DNA of 64,000 nucleotides from Amoebidium appalachense. Lineage: Eukaryota; Ichthyosporea. Numbering within the stretch: position 1 is the first letter of the stretch; every line of letters begins with the position of its first letter. Where the stretch lies: NCBI GenBank assembly GCA_963693365.1, contig CAVNZM010000010.1, positions 7,192,001 through 7,256,000 of the forward strand, given 5' to 3'. The position numbers were made by a program, and so were the translations under genes. The notes under the pieces were generated by a model, which saw only the letters and a program-made list of their open reading frames with translations, made no database searches and was not told the DNA's origin. Positions 14,480-25,908 of the stretch are shown here, in pieces.

Positions 14480-15568
14480 AGGGGGAGGGGGGGGGGGGGG
14501 GGGGGGAGGAAGAGAGAGAAAGAGAGAATGACACACACCCGTAGCTCAGGGACAGGTAGGCCCCAGGCATAGTCTGTAGGGAACTTCTCGTCGTTGTGCA
14601 GCACGGCACACAGCAGCTCCTGCAGCACACACAGAAGGGCCAGGCTGCCCTCCTCATCAGCACCCTCAACACTGTGCTCAAAGTCCTCTGTAAACAGAAA
14701 CATGTTAGAAAACAAAAACACTCAGTGTGAAGACCATGCGCACGGGCACACACACATGACGGGATATGGTAGGTCTCTGCAAATGAGTGTGTCCACCCGT
14801 GGCAAACACATGATATATTTCGGCGTAGCCGTGAAAACGACAACCACATAGCAGATCAGTCGCACCCAGACACCGAAGACGCCTTTTACAAACAAACAGG
14901 TGCAAAGGAAAGTGATTGCAAAGAAGTGTTCCTTTATCATACTGGGATTTACACGCCCTTCACAAACCCTCAACTTCCCCTTCCTCACTCACTTCTCTGT
15001 CCTTCTCCTTCCCACAAGCACCCCCACCACACCACCATCCCCACAGTACACATACATCTTCATGAGCGACCAAACACGTGCCTACAGGCACAAGCACATC
15101 ATCGACACCTGTGAGCTGAGTACCCCACCATCACACCCACCACCACCACACACACACATGCACATGCACACACACACACACGTAGAGCCCACCTAGGGTG
15201 ATGGGCAGGGGGAAGGACACATCCAGGAACTCTGTGAAGCTCTGCATCATCTCCCACACCTGCAGAGAAAACACTCAGTGCTGATTCACCCTGCATGTTC
15301 CGACCCCCCCCCCCCCCCCCCCCCTCCTTCCCCGGGGCAGAACATCCCCCCCCCCCTCCCCCTCCCCCCCCTCCCCCCCCCCCCCCCCCTCCCCACCACA
15401 CCACCACCACCAACCAGACCATGTTCTAAGCGCCTCGTCACCCATGCCCTTGCCTAATTACACATGAACTATCACACAATCAACAATTTCCACCACCTCC
15501 CATAAACAGAAATTCAGCCACACCTCATGGCCACTAACCACCTACAGCGCACACACGCGGTGAGCATC

Positions 15569-15605
<37 letters not shown>

Positions 15606-17266
15606 CACACACACACACACCTTTCCCACCTTCCCCCCCCCCCCCACACACACACACACAAGCATATGAACACCATTATTAGCCCATGATTAGCTCGACA
15701 CACACACACACACACACCATAATCCCCAATGGGCACATACACACACCATTATCAGGTTGCCGGCATATGGTGCAGCCAGGATGGGAACGGGCAGGGGCAG
15801 GCTGTCTCTGAGCATCAGCACGAGGTCTGGGTGCAGCGCCTGTGTGCTGGTGGTCAGCGTGCTGTATGGTGTGTGCATGTGCACAGAAATAAAAGCGCCT
15901 GTGTGCTGGTGGTCAGCGTGCTGTATGGTGTGTGCATGTGCACAGAAATAAAAGCGCCTGTGTGCTGGTGGTCAGCGTGCTGTATGGTGTGTGCATGTGC
16001 ACAGAAATAAAAGCGCCTGTGTGCTGGTGGTCAGCGTGCTGTATGGTGTGTGCATGTGCACAGAAATAAAAGCGCCTGTGTGCTGGTAGTCAGCGTGCTG
16101 TATGGTGTGTGCATGTGCACAGAAATAAAAGCGCCTGTGTGCTGGTGGTCAGCGTGCTGTATGGTGTGTGCATGTGCACAGAAATAAAAGCGCCTGTGTG
16201 CTGGTGGTCAGCGTGCTGTATGGTGTGTGCATGTGCACAGAAATAAGAGTGTGGTGCCTCCCTGGCACACAGGCACGGGCACACCAAATCCTTGTAGGCA
16301 TGAACCATCTACCACCCACACGTACAAACACGACCAAAATCGACAAAACTATCCAAGTGCTTACGACTAGGGAAATAATTACACACCCACCATCCGAACA
16401 CCACACTCTTGTGTAGCTAGCACTCCACATGACCTAAAACATCATAGCACGCATACCTGACGCTGTGGAGTTGGGGCTGGTGCAGGGTTCGATGGGACCT
16501 GAAAGGCGCTCCCCAGCTGCATACTCTCCTGCACTGCTACAAACACGAGGGTTAGGTTTCATAAGAAGCACACAGCATATCCTGACAAAATGTGTGTTCG
16601 CAACATGCAGATGCAGTGTGAGGAATGGCACGATGAGAAAGGACACACCCCGTAAAGCAAAAGAAAAGAGGGGGGAGGGGGGGATGGGGAGGGACCGACA
16701 CAGAGCCTTCTTGAAAATATTCTTGGGTTCTGTTATAGTAACACCACTGATATAAGGTGCTATCAACGTGCGCTTCTGCATGGCCCTAGCTCATGCACTT
16801 AGTGATACCACACCAATGAACGAGATGGGGAAGTGTACCACCCCCCGTATATTATGATCGAGTACAGATCATCGAACATTGTACAAATCAAAGCCGCCCC
16901 AAAAAGCTAAACACCATCAATCTTTGAGGACGATAAAGACATACATATTCATGCAAACGTTCATGTGCCTATATGCATCTACCCTACAGGGCGCACATAA
17001 CCATCACCTCACATCCATATCTAACTCGTAGCAACCAGGTACAGCGATTTGGGTTTCTAGACCGGGTTCTGAAACTTCTCATGCTTTCGAACCACTAGGT
17101 GGCCCTGCTGCGCCAGTGCTTGCGAGGCATGTTCGGGAGTTTGTGTCTCTGCCGTTTTCCCCCTTCCCCATCGTCCCTTTTTGCATCTCATCTTCTTCTT
17201 CTAACACTACCAGGCTTGCATCTCCTGCGCCACTGACCCCGTCTCCCTATCTAACTCTCTCTCTTT

Positions 17267-17309
<43 letters not shown>

Positions 17310-18503
17310 TCTCTCCCCGTTATGCTGACAAACCGCCCACCCCTGGGTTTTACAGTTCCGCTGTAGCCATGAAAACTCTCTACAAGCACATGCATGTGGC
17401 CTTGTGGTTCCTGCAAATAAAGCGGTTGTTTGTGTATCATTGAAAAGAGCTTTGTGTGGCTAATGAGAGAACGGCATGTAGAGTGGGGCAGCCTTTGTCC
17501 TTGTGAAATGACTCAGGCTGTGTGCACCTGCACATTTGTACGTGTGACAAGGTCACCATATACTTCTTTTTACTCCGCGCAAGTGTAGATGTGTGCAAGT
17601 AGATTCATACACAAGACAGGTCCCTGTCCATGAAACAGCACCATAATGGCGCTCTAAAATATGCATTTGCATATGGTAGGAAGCAGTCCTATGCATGAAG
17701 CACTAGCCGATGCCCGATGCTAGGCCAAACCAGGAAGAGGACGGGGGAAAGTGAAGAGAAAAGGGGAGGCGTGGAGAGGGGGGGGGGGGGGGGGGGGGGG
17801 GGGGGAGGAGAGGGGTCAGAAGCTTAGAGAGTAGGGCGGGCAGTGCATGGACTAACCACAAAAGTGAGTGTAATCAGTTCATCGATGCATAACACTGCAT
17901 GAGTGTGGGTTTTATATACACAAGCCCCCCTTGTGTAGGTTTAGTATAGTACTATATTGCGAGGTACGAGGAGAAGTGATCGCATGGTGTGCTTTGGAAG
18001 CGATAAAAAAGGTAGTAACTACTGGATGGTTTCGGTCCGACACATTAGGCCCTAAAACGGAGCAGTGATTGAGAAACAAGCACCCGAAAAGAGCATTCAA
18101 TTTTATTAATTGCTTATACAGCCTTCGAATTGATCGTAAAAAAACTTTAGCTTTGTTCTTTCTATGTACTCCTCCTCTCTCTGTGGCCTCAGTGTTTTCT
18201 CTCTCTGAACACAATTCTAGCGAACATGCGATCTCCACGCGTGGCTGCGACCTCGGCTTGGCCGGCTATATGTCCATTTCAACCTGGAATTGGGAGAACG
18301 TGTGACGTCATACATCAAGGCCGTGTAATATAACAAGTGTGTGGGGAGTGGGGATAGTGTGTGTGTGTGTCGGGAGTCAAGGGGAATGCTGGAGGAGGAA
18401 GGGGGAGGGGGGGGGGAGGGGGGGGGAGGGGGGGGGGGGAGGGAGGGAGGGAGGAGTCCGGTTTCCTTAATATTACTTCACGCCACACCAAGAAGAGGCA
18501 TCC

Positions 18504-18549
<46 letters not shown>

Positions 18550-18705
18550 GTCGTGGTGGTATGTGTGTGTGTGCGTGGGGGGGGGGGGGGGGGGGGGGAG
18601 GAGGGGGGGGGAGGGGGGGGGGGGGGGGGAGGAATAGGGTTAACTATTTTTGTTGCTTGCAAACGTCGTTGAGCCGTGATGCGCGCTCGTGTGTGTGTGT
18701 GTGCA

Positions 18706-18783
<78 letters not shown>

Positions 18784-19374
18784 TGTGTGTGTGTTTGTGT
18801 GTGTGTGCGCGCGCGCGTGTGTGTGCGTGCCGGCATATGCGTGCAGGTGTGCGCGTGTTTGTGTGTGTGTGGGGGGGGGGGGGGGGATGGGGGGGAGGGG
18901 GGGGGGGGGAGGGAGGGGGAAAGGAGGGGGGGGGGGGGGGGGGGGGCTCAGAGAATGTTACACTGCACGACGCACAAGAGCACATTGGATAACGTAATGC
19001 ACATGTGCAAAAACGACAACACACAGATCACGAAAGTGCTGTAAAGCCCTTTCTCAGTTCAGACCCAGGTCATGCACAATGTCCGTGTTTCAACCTACCC
19101 CCGGGGGGTGGGGGTCTGGTGTGTATGCGTGCGTGTGTGTGTGTGCGTGTGTGTGCACGCGCGCTTCTGTGTTTGTGTGTGTTTTTTTTTTTGGGGGGGG
19201 GGGGGGAGGAGGGGGGGGGGAGGAGGGGGGGGATGTGTTAAAGTATAGAGTACAACGTGCACATATACCGCACAACACAATGCAGATTGCAAACCACACA
19301 TAAAGAGTATGCATCGAAAGCAGAGCCCATCCTCGGGGGGGCCTGGGCCAGGTCATCAAAAACATCCGCTCAAA

Positions 19375-19411
<37 letters not shown>

Positions 19412-20205
19412 ACATACCCTCTGCTGGTTGTTGCTGCATGACGGGCTGAGCCATCTGGGCCTGGTGCTGGTGCATGTGTTGGCTCTGATGTTGCACCATG
19501 GCCTCAAATGCAAACGGCCCAAAAAAAGTTGCCTGACGCGGAAATACAAGAAGGGGTTGCCGGCGCTTGGGCCCCGTGTTGACACTATGGGGGGGGGGGG
19601 GAGGGGGGGAAGGGGGGTATAGGGTTTGTGTGATGGTCGGTGTGGATGTGTGGATATGAGGATGAAGAGCCAACGAAGAGCCAACGGGTTTATACGGGTG
19701 GGTGCATGAGGGAGTGCGAGTTCATGCATACGGGTGATGTAGTGTGTGTGTGTGTGTGTGTTGCGTCTGTGTGCATGCCTGTGTGTGGTTCGATGTTGCG
19801 AAGAACAAAAACGGAGGGTAGGGAACATTGGAGGGGTACCGTAAGACATAAACACATCCCGCTCGAACGCCGCAAGCCACTGTAGGTGTGCAAGGTGTGG
19901 GGCCGATTGCTAATTGGTATGCAATAGTTGTGTGCTTTCCAGCAAGAGTGGGCATCAAAAGCCACACCTCACTATGCTGGTATTACCCTGTCTCTTACCC
20001 ATCCCCCCCCCCCCCCCCCCCCCCCCCCCCCACTCCCCCTCCCCGCACGGCTTCCGCGCAGTCAAGAAACCTAGACATTTGTCGCTCCACACAAAACATA
20101 CAACATGTCCATCACTGCTGCACCGGCCGCCGATAGAGCACCCCAAGCACTCATATTTCACACCATGCCCCGACCATCCGAACCATCATCACGTGCCCCC
20201 CCCCC

Positions 20206-20236
<31 letters not shown>

Positions 20237-22969
20237 ACACACACGGCGCTCAAGACAACGAGGGAGGGAAACTACAGACAGGACAATGTGGAAAACACCA
20301 CTGCATATGCACGACCACATAACACATACACACACGAACACACGCACACACGCGCGTCACACACACACACCACCCATACACACACACACACACACACACA
20401 TACCTGCGCTGACGCTGCAAACCCATTGAAGCGCCAGGTCCCCCCAACCCCGAATTCTGCATAGCCCCAGGCTGCCTGCCGGCCCGACCACCCGTGCCCC
20501 CCTGCCCTCCCTCCGTGTGTTTTGCGCTTGCCTGCTCGTTTTCCTGTTCAGGCAACATATCCGCTAGTGTGCAAAATTCATCATCATCTGCTGGTGGCTT
20601 TTCTGGCGGAGGGTGAGTTGTCGGTGCCCTACTATCTATCCGTTGTCGTTTTCTTGAACTATTGTCGAACGGCGGGTCCAACTCTATATCCGCAAATGGA
20701 TCCGTAGGGAGGGGAAGAATATCTACGGGGGGGGCAGCGGGTGGGGCTGTGGGGCCAAACATGCGCATAAACATATCCCTCCCACGTGCATAATCCTGTG
20801 CCGCTTGGGGCGCTGGTGCGCTTGGCTGCGCATGTGTACGTGTGGGTGGGTGGGCGTCACTGGGGGCTGGGTGCGGGTGCGATTTCTGTTGCGTGGGTGC
20901 GGAAGGGGAAAGAGGGGCTGGAAGGTGTTCGCGTAGTTGTTGTTGTTGGTGTGCTAAAAATGATTCTAGGGTAACCCCGGTAGGTTGTTCTGAAGATGTG
21001 TCTTGGTTTGAGGGCATGGTGAGAGGAAACCCTGTACTCTTATGACACTCCGTAGTGGGTGGGTGTGTGGCCAAAGGTGATTTTTGTGGTTTTGCTGCTA
21101 GTGGTCGTGGTGTTGAGTTTTGTCGGACGGGTAAGTGTGGCGAGCGATGTATGGCAGGGGTGGGTGAGAGTGTGGCTTGTGCTTGTGCCCCTTTTCCCTG
21201 TGATTGTGAAACCCCACGTGTTTGCCCTTGCTCCGTTATCCTGGGACTAAGTACATAACCCTTCGATTGGGGTTGTGTTGGCTGGGAATTTGCAATCGGT
21301 GGATTTGGGACCACACTTGTGGGCTGTACTCTCTCCGTCTCCAAGGTGCCCGGTTCAGCAACATTCTGAAGACCCCTCTGTCGTGGTTGTGGTTGCAAAT
21401 GTGGGGAATCCACCTTTTCCTGACCCCCAGTTTGCTTGTTTGTTTGCTCGTCATTTTGCTTGGTGGTTTCTATTTCTTTTTCTTTTTCCTGTTGTTGTTG
21501 TGGGGCGGGGGCGATTTGCTTGTGGCTAGCCCAGTAACGGGCTGTACGTGGGCAACTGCGTTTGTGACCCTTTTCCTTCCAGTCAAGCACCTGCACATGT
21601 TACATTTGTGCATTTGTTGTTAGCTTGGTCGCAGGGATATTGAGAATCATTTGCGGCAAGATACACGTACACATAAGGGCCGTATATGGCATGGGTAGAG
21701 CAGTAGATCAGGGGGGGGGGGGGGGGGTTGGGGAGTAAGGGGGCAGTATTCAGAACACAATATGGGTACAAATTTGTCATACGACACCTTGCGGCATGCA
21801 GCAAAGAAACAAACACACACGCGCACACACGCACACACATAAACAAACAAACACAGTATGCAACATGAGCGGAGCTCAGGCTCAGCAAGGACGCAAGTCC
21901 TCCGCAGTACCCGACCTTCGACTCATTCACCTCCATGTCCAACCCAACTCAAATACTGCCCCAATTGAACATAGGTAATCGCCTTGAACAGGCACGAGCA
22001 GTGTCACTTACACAAGCAAACAGCAAAACAAAAGTAATCAGAAGCGCAAGGGGTTTGGGCTCAAGCTTCTGGGAAACTCCCAAGTCCTCTCACGGCAAAG
22101 GTGTGGGGGAGAGAAGGGAGGGGGTGGGGGGAGGGGGGGATAGGTTTGAGAGTGCCTAAAAGAGCACGAACTACACATTTACGACGAACAACGCAATGCA
22201 GGTATTTTTTTTTGTTGGGAAGGGAGGGAGGTGGGGGGGGGGGGTTTTCACCTGGCAGTCTCTGGAGCAGTAGTCTCTCTCCATGCACTCGGGGCAGCGA
22301 TACTTTGCCGGCTCGGTGCATATCACACACTCCGAGTCACCGACTGGTGCCCTGCTTTCCAGCATCAATTAGATGCTTGAACAACACCTAGATCTCCGGG
22401 TATGTGCCATCTGTCCCGTGAAGGCAAACCAATCTATGTATGCCTTGATGTTATCATGCGGGTCCCTCCCCTCTCCCCCCCTCCCCCCCCCACCCCCCTC
22501 CCCCCACTCAAACACCCCCCCCCCCCCCCCCCCCCCACCCTCCCCAACCAAAACGATTAAACATGCTCACACGAACTACAAAGTAGCACCTGAAAACACC
22601 TTTTTTTGAACATCTTCTCAACCCCCTCCCCCCCCCCTCTCCCAAAAAAAACTCCCCCACTCTAAGTCCCAAACCCCTCATGTCATCCTCTAGATCATCC
22701 GCGCCCCCTCCCTCCCCCAGCTGTCGCCTTTCCTCGTGCCCTAAACAGCTCAGAAAAGATAACTGGGTGACCAGGGATGGGAGAGCGAGAAGGGTGTGGA
22801 GAAGACAAGATTCAAACAAACTGCGCGCATCAAAACTCGAGAATTAAAGCGGAAGAACGAAAAATAGTAGCACAAAAAAGAGACCCTTCTAGTTTCGCCA
22901 ACACGTTTCATATCTCTTTGTATAACTTTTGACAAATACATACCCGGCATGATTGGATTCCTCCGCCAT
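4280..22969 (-). CDS. MYND-DDT-WHIM-PHD chromatin protein (BPTF/RSF1/BAZ-like), about 21 exons
   Basis: Minus-strand exons: 22969-22944, 22351-22252, 21590-20404, 19584-19418, 16533-16457, 15839-15747, 15259-15193, 14687-14539, 13988-13863, 13745-13689, 13233-12715, 12223-12146, 11715-11641, 11247-11136, 10842-10747, 8365-8293, 7759-7684, 6974-6783, 6502-6196, 5699-5594, 4958-4280. Most junctions agree in phase. Those entering 8365, 6502 and 5699 do not, so small exons may be missing there, and exon 13745 uses an AAG acceptor. The order is MYND finger, Pro/Gln-rich linker with NLS (SRKRQR), DDT, WHIM1-like helix, C4HC3 PHD, WHIM-like segments ([14 protein letters not shown]), AT-hook (RGRPK), coiled coil and acidic end. 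DDT-WHIM-PHD proteins are non-catalytic subunits of ISWI-type nucleosome remodellers, and PHD fingers often read the histone H3 tail. The start ATG sits in ACCATGG. The start and the MYND-to-DDT link rest on splice phase, so two adjacent genes remain possible. Confidence 0.78.
5233..5342. repeat. composite (TTTC)n-(TC)n-T-run-G-run
   Basis: CTTT repeats, a long TC run, about 17 T and about 27 G follow one another within 110 bp inside the intron before the last exon of the chromatin gene. Confidence 0.95.
8640..9250 (+). pseudogene. degenerate Lys/Arg-rich coding fragment, probable mobile-element relic
   Basis: An open frame from an ATG at 8759 encodes a Lys/Glu-rich protein ([25 protein letters not shown]). 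After a frameshift near 8950 it continues in another frame as [20 protein letters not shown] and then breaks up. It lies antisense inside a large intron of the chromatin gene, unlike the genuine exons there. The simplest reading is a decayed insertion, either a transposon ORF or a retrocopy. I cannot assign a family. Confidence 0.4.
9710..10690. repeat. 40-bp minisatellite, about 24 copies
   Basis: The unit TGCCTATGTG TGTATGCATG plus CACGGGTTTG TCTCAGTGTG repeats head to tail inside an intron of the chromatin gene. Copies differ by single bases (GGGTATG, GTGCG, TGTGTGCATG). The variant order at 9841-10080 recurs at 10081-10320, giving a 240-bp higher-order unit of six. Since 40 is not a multiple of three and the unit lacks stops, all three plus frames stay open and produce spurious ORFs of 214-432 codons. 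Confidence 0.97.
11298..11384 (-). repeat. short dispersed-repeat copy in chromatin-gene intron
   Basis: TTCAAGAGTACGAAGTACAT is followed by GCAGAGTGCAAACCACACAC and AAAGAGTGTGCATGATAAGC. It matches the proximal part of the family and stops before the GAGCCCATCC box. Confidence 0.75.
12146..13233 (-). CDS. PHD finger (C4HC3) split over two exons
   Basis: Exon 13233-12715 is a charged, Ser/Thr/Gln-rich linker followed by CEYC...[14 protein letters not shown]. Exon 12223-12146 supplies [11 protein letters not shown]. Joined in phase 0, the ligands are C-x2-C-x11-C-x2-C-x4-H-x2-C and, after 15 residues, C-x2-C. This is a complete PHD finger with the usual aromatic residue two before the seventh ligand. 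The acidic residues HDEMMLLCD ahead of the third ligand resemble PHDs that bind the H3 N-terminus. The donor at 12715 is followed at once by a long C run. Confidence 0.93.
13689..15839 (-). CDS. DDT domain and WHIM1-like exons
   Basis: Exon 15839-15747 ends in APYAGNLIM and runs in phase into exon 15259-15193 ([12 protein letters not shown]...PLPITL). Exon 14687-14539 begins EDFEHSV and contains [15 protein letters not shown]. This matches the hydrophobic spacing of DDT domains, which have a VWEF-like first helix, a LEDFE-like turn and a later Leu-rich helix. Exons 13988-13863 and 13745-13689 follow; the latter ([13 protein letters not shown]) fits a WHIM1-type helix. All five junctions here agree in phase. 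DDT with WHIM forms the platform that contacts ISWI ATPases in known family members. Confidence 0.8.
15835..16247. repeat. 59-bp tandem repeat, seven copies, carrying a 3' splice site
   Basis: Seven near-identical 59-bp units begin GCGCCTGTGTGCTGGTGG on the plus strand. On the minus strand each ends ACCAGCACACAG followed by GCGC, the same acceptor used for exon 15839-15747. The array lies directly against that exon, so the intron carries six extra copies of its own 3' splice site. Confidence 0.95.
19228..19358 (-). repeat. dispersed-repeat copy in chromatin-gene intron
   Basis: It contains ATGCAGATTGCAAACCACAC, AAAGAGTATGCATC and GCAGAGCCCATCCTCGGGG, matching the proximal half of the family. 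It is sense with respect to the host gene. Confidence 0.8.
20404..22351 (-). CDS. MYND zinc-finger exons and Pro/Gln-rich linker
   Basis: Exon 22351-22252 encodes the first six zinc ligands as C-x2-C-x7-C-x2-C-x5-C-x3-C and ends in CQ. Exon 21590-20404 continues with [11 protein letters not shown], which supplies the final H-x3-C. Together they give the canonical MYND pattern, a zinc finger that usually docks Pro-rich partner motifs. The rest of the 1.2 kb exon is low-complexity (Pro, Gln, Thr, Ser), with [12 protein letters not shown] and SRKRQR near its end. The intron splits the finger between its last Cys pair and the terminal His/Cys. Confidence 0.85.
21700..22020 (-). repeat. diverged dispersed-repeat copy in chromatin-gene intron
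   Basis: It holds GCGGAGCTCAGGCTCAGC, CAACCCAACTCAAATACTG and CACGAGCAGTGTCACTTAC, aligning with the distal half of the family consensus. A G run on the plus strand lies at its sense 3' end. Shorter copies in the same gene lie at 19228-19358, 11298-11384 and, weakly, 10900-10965 and 5125-5215. Confidence 0.7.
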
Positions 22970-23482
22970 GGTGCAGGATCACACCTGCCCGAGCTGCACG
23001 AGTGTCAGCGTTAGTCGTGGCCTTGGCCCATCTATATGCGGGGATAGAGTAAGGGGGAAGAGGGAAGGAAGGGAGATGGTGAGGGAGATGAACGGGCAGG
23101 AGGGGGGGGGGGGGGGGGGGGGGGAGGGGGGGGGGGGGGGGGGGGGGGAGGAGGGAAGAGAGAGGGAGAGAGAGTGTGTGTGTGGTGTGGGTGTGGCTCT
23201 CGGATAACCTATAGCGTATTTAGAAGACGAAAGTGGCACAAGAAAGAGGATACTTCATGTGTCGTATTTGGTTGCTGCAGCTTTGTGTTGTGCCCTGGAT
23301 ACACAACTGGCGTATGTGCACTAGGGTAAAGGAAATACTTGTTTCAGTCTATCACATAAGCATTAGGGATAGATTTGGGGAAAACAGTATGATCCATCTA
23401 CCGAGGATGGGCATGGAATGCCACTGTAAGTCTGTATCACCCTTCCGTTGTACAGAATAGGCGCTCTTCAACATGCACTTAC

Positions 23483-23601
23483 AACTGAGCACCAGACTCC
23501 CCGTGTAGCTCGCTCAAGTGTGATGTGATTACCAATAAATATTCATCACAGCTGTCTGCTGCACACAGGTCCATATCCAGCACAGCCGAGATGGTCTTTA
23601 T
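23483..23601 (-). CDS. possible upstream exon of unknown gene
   Basis: A 119-nt open stretch is bounded by a good acceptor (TTCACAG) and a consensus donor (GTAAGT). The encoded segment contains DLCAADSCDEYLLVI and SELHGESG. It could be a further 5' exon of the MYND-DDT-PHD gene. It can be spliced in phase to a reading of the 22.98-22.94 kb exon that differs from the MAEESN start and reaches the MYND frame with an alternative donor. No domain is recognised. Confidence 0.35.
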
Positions 23602-24269
23602 CTGTGAACAGGTCATGCTTAAGGGATTCTCTTTCTGCCCAGCAACAGCACATGACTGTCTCTCAGTTAGAATGAAGCATACATAGAGCTTACACGCACA
23701 TCATGATATGAGTTGTTGATCCAACCAAGACGTACCTTGATCACGAGTCGTTTCCCTGATGGTCAGTGTCGTATGCGTGTACAAGCTATAATCATAAAAC
23801 ATTGCGCTCACTATCAATGCGACTTGTACGCGTTCTGTGTGCTCGCGCGTACGCAAGGCGACAGTTTTTCTGGCACGCACCACAGTGTGTTGTATACATT
23901 TTCGTGCATGTGAAACACGGGCATGGGTGTGTTTTAAATTTTTAAAGTATGTGATATCACGAGCAAGATCTCGACACGGATAGTATAAAGACACAAATGG
24001 TATAAGGTCTGTGTTGGTGATCGCTGTCTGGCTGTGCTGGGTATTCAAGAAGTGGTCGTGCACAAATCTGCAAGCCTACTGAGTAATGTAACTGTACGCG
24101 TACGGCCAAGTCAGGACAAAGCCTAAAATCGACGGATTATTGCCTTTCTTACGTGCACACCGACCTTATTGCCAAAATATAGAGGCTGCAGGTGAAACCT
24201 GGGGATGTAAGCTTGTACAAAGCTCGTGATCAACATGTTGCCTAAAGCACTCTGGACTTCTGTATGCAC

Positions 24270-25538
24270 ATCACCCTAGGTTTCAATATATTCTTCACAT
24301 ACACCCATGCCAATCCGCTTTTCGTAAGAACAATTCATGTTATGTTGAAATAATGGCACTGCACGATTCTATGCAAGTTGGTGCACGATATGTTGGCTTT
24401 ATTGATTGGAAAACTGCTTACGATTCTGTCTCCCCTGGTCTCCTATGGGAAAAGCTTGCTGCACGGGGTGTATGTACCACACTGCATTGGTCTGTTGGTG
24501 TTCTGTTAGAAGCACTCTTGTCTCAAACCTATGGTAGAGCTGTGGTTAATGGGCATCTTTCATATGGTTTTGCTCGTACCGTGTCTCTTGCAGGGTTCAT
24601 TGCTTAGCCCCTTTTTGTTTAACCTATCTACCCCTTCTCGCCGCTTTGATCAAGAGAGAGAGAACTAGAGCGCTTAAACTCTTGGCAAATTTCCTTGAAG
24701 CAGAAGTTGCCTCCTTTCTATCTAACAACTGTTGTAAACCTGGGCCTGTAAAGCTCTCGATATATGGTCTGGTCCCAATAGCTGTTAGAGTATCCCATCT
24801 CGCGCTGAAATTCAATAAGCACATAAGCCGCTTAAAGAAATATTTGCCCTCCCACCCTCTCTTCTCAATCCGACCTGTCCCCTCCTCATCTCTCCCCTCT
24901 TTCCTTCCCTCTCTCTCTCCTTCTCCCCCGGGCACAAATACAAATAAACCCCGCAAAAGTGTGCGTGTGACTTTGGACTGCCAGTTACTTATTAAACATG
25001 TACACAATCACAAGATAATCACGCAATACTAATAAATGGAAAAAGATACCACACGACACTAGACCCGATGAAAGCAGACACCTTGAAAAACTAAGCCTTA
25101 TGTCTCGTTTTATAGATAATGACCGCCTTAACCATATTGCCAAATATGGCACTCGCAAATGTATAACATCTAAATACATATTACCTTCCTGTAGAACTGG
25201 TCTTTCTCTAGCTGTACGGTATTGTTGATCAATTACCACTCTTTTACTGTACACGTGCTATACAGTGGAGATCATGCTAATAAGTATAAGGTGGCATCGT
25301 TTGCATGCCCAAACAACACACACACACACCAGTTTAAACGGTCATGTATCGCCAAATGTAGTTTGATAGACCACATAATACCGCAACACACACACGTCAC
25401 ATTCACAACAGACACCCAGAAAGATAGCCTACCTGTAAATTACAACATCCTCAGTTGATTTTATACTAAACACGCGTAACTACAACCTGTTTATTAGATG
25501 TATTGATTGGCTTGAGAAACACACATTACAAAATTCTA

Positions 25539-25625
<87 letters not shown>

Positions 25626-25654
25626 ACCAGCTGATACCGAGTGTCCCAGGGGAG

Positions 25655-25697
<43 letters not shown>

Positions 25698-25908
25698 AAA
25701 AAAAATAATAATAATAAAAACGGGGAACCCCAACTAATTGATTTTTCTTAGTCTTTATGGTGTCCCGTAGAGAAAGTAAACCCTGATATATATATCACCC
25801 GACATCTATGTACGTGATCATGATATACCGCTGAGGGGATATTCCGAGCAAAAACCCCCCATACCTGAGACTGGTATCTCTTTGCCTCGAGTAAACAGCA
25901 TAAACCCC
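24270..25908 (+). mobile_element. non-LTR retrotransposon copy 1, internally deleted
   Basis: The 5' part encodes a reverse-transcriptase segment with FIDWKTAYDSV, typical of RT motif A. About 490 bp present in copy 2, including the YADD active site, are missing at about 24630. The C-terminal region resumes at ERTRALK. Stops and small indels break the frame. The 3' end holds a long (CA)n run, then GGGGAGCCCC, a C run of about 37, an A/TAA-rich run, and about 175 bp shared with copy 2 that finish at TAAACCCC. The insertion lies between the NBN and chromatin genes. Confidence 0.9.
25543..25620. repeat. (CA)n in retrotransposon copy 1 3' region
   Basis: An uninterrupted CA dinucleotide run of about 78 bp. 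The same position in copy 2 (53281-53344) also holds (CA)n, so the repeat belongs to the element. Confidence 0.95.

Noticed and set aside
20250-21596. Separate 448-residue gene
   Set aside because: Its first residues are the second half of a MYND finger whose first six ligands lie in exon 22351-22252, and the last 50 or so residues translate intronic CA repeats after the donor at 20404.
22640-22745. Acidic exon ([12 protein letters not shown]) upstream of the MYND exon
   Set aside because: It has a fair acceptor but no donor that restores frame to the MYND exon, whereas exon 22969-22944 joins directly.
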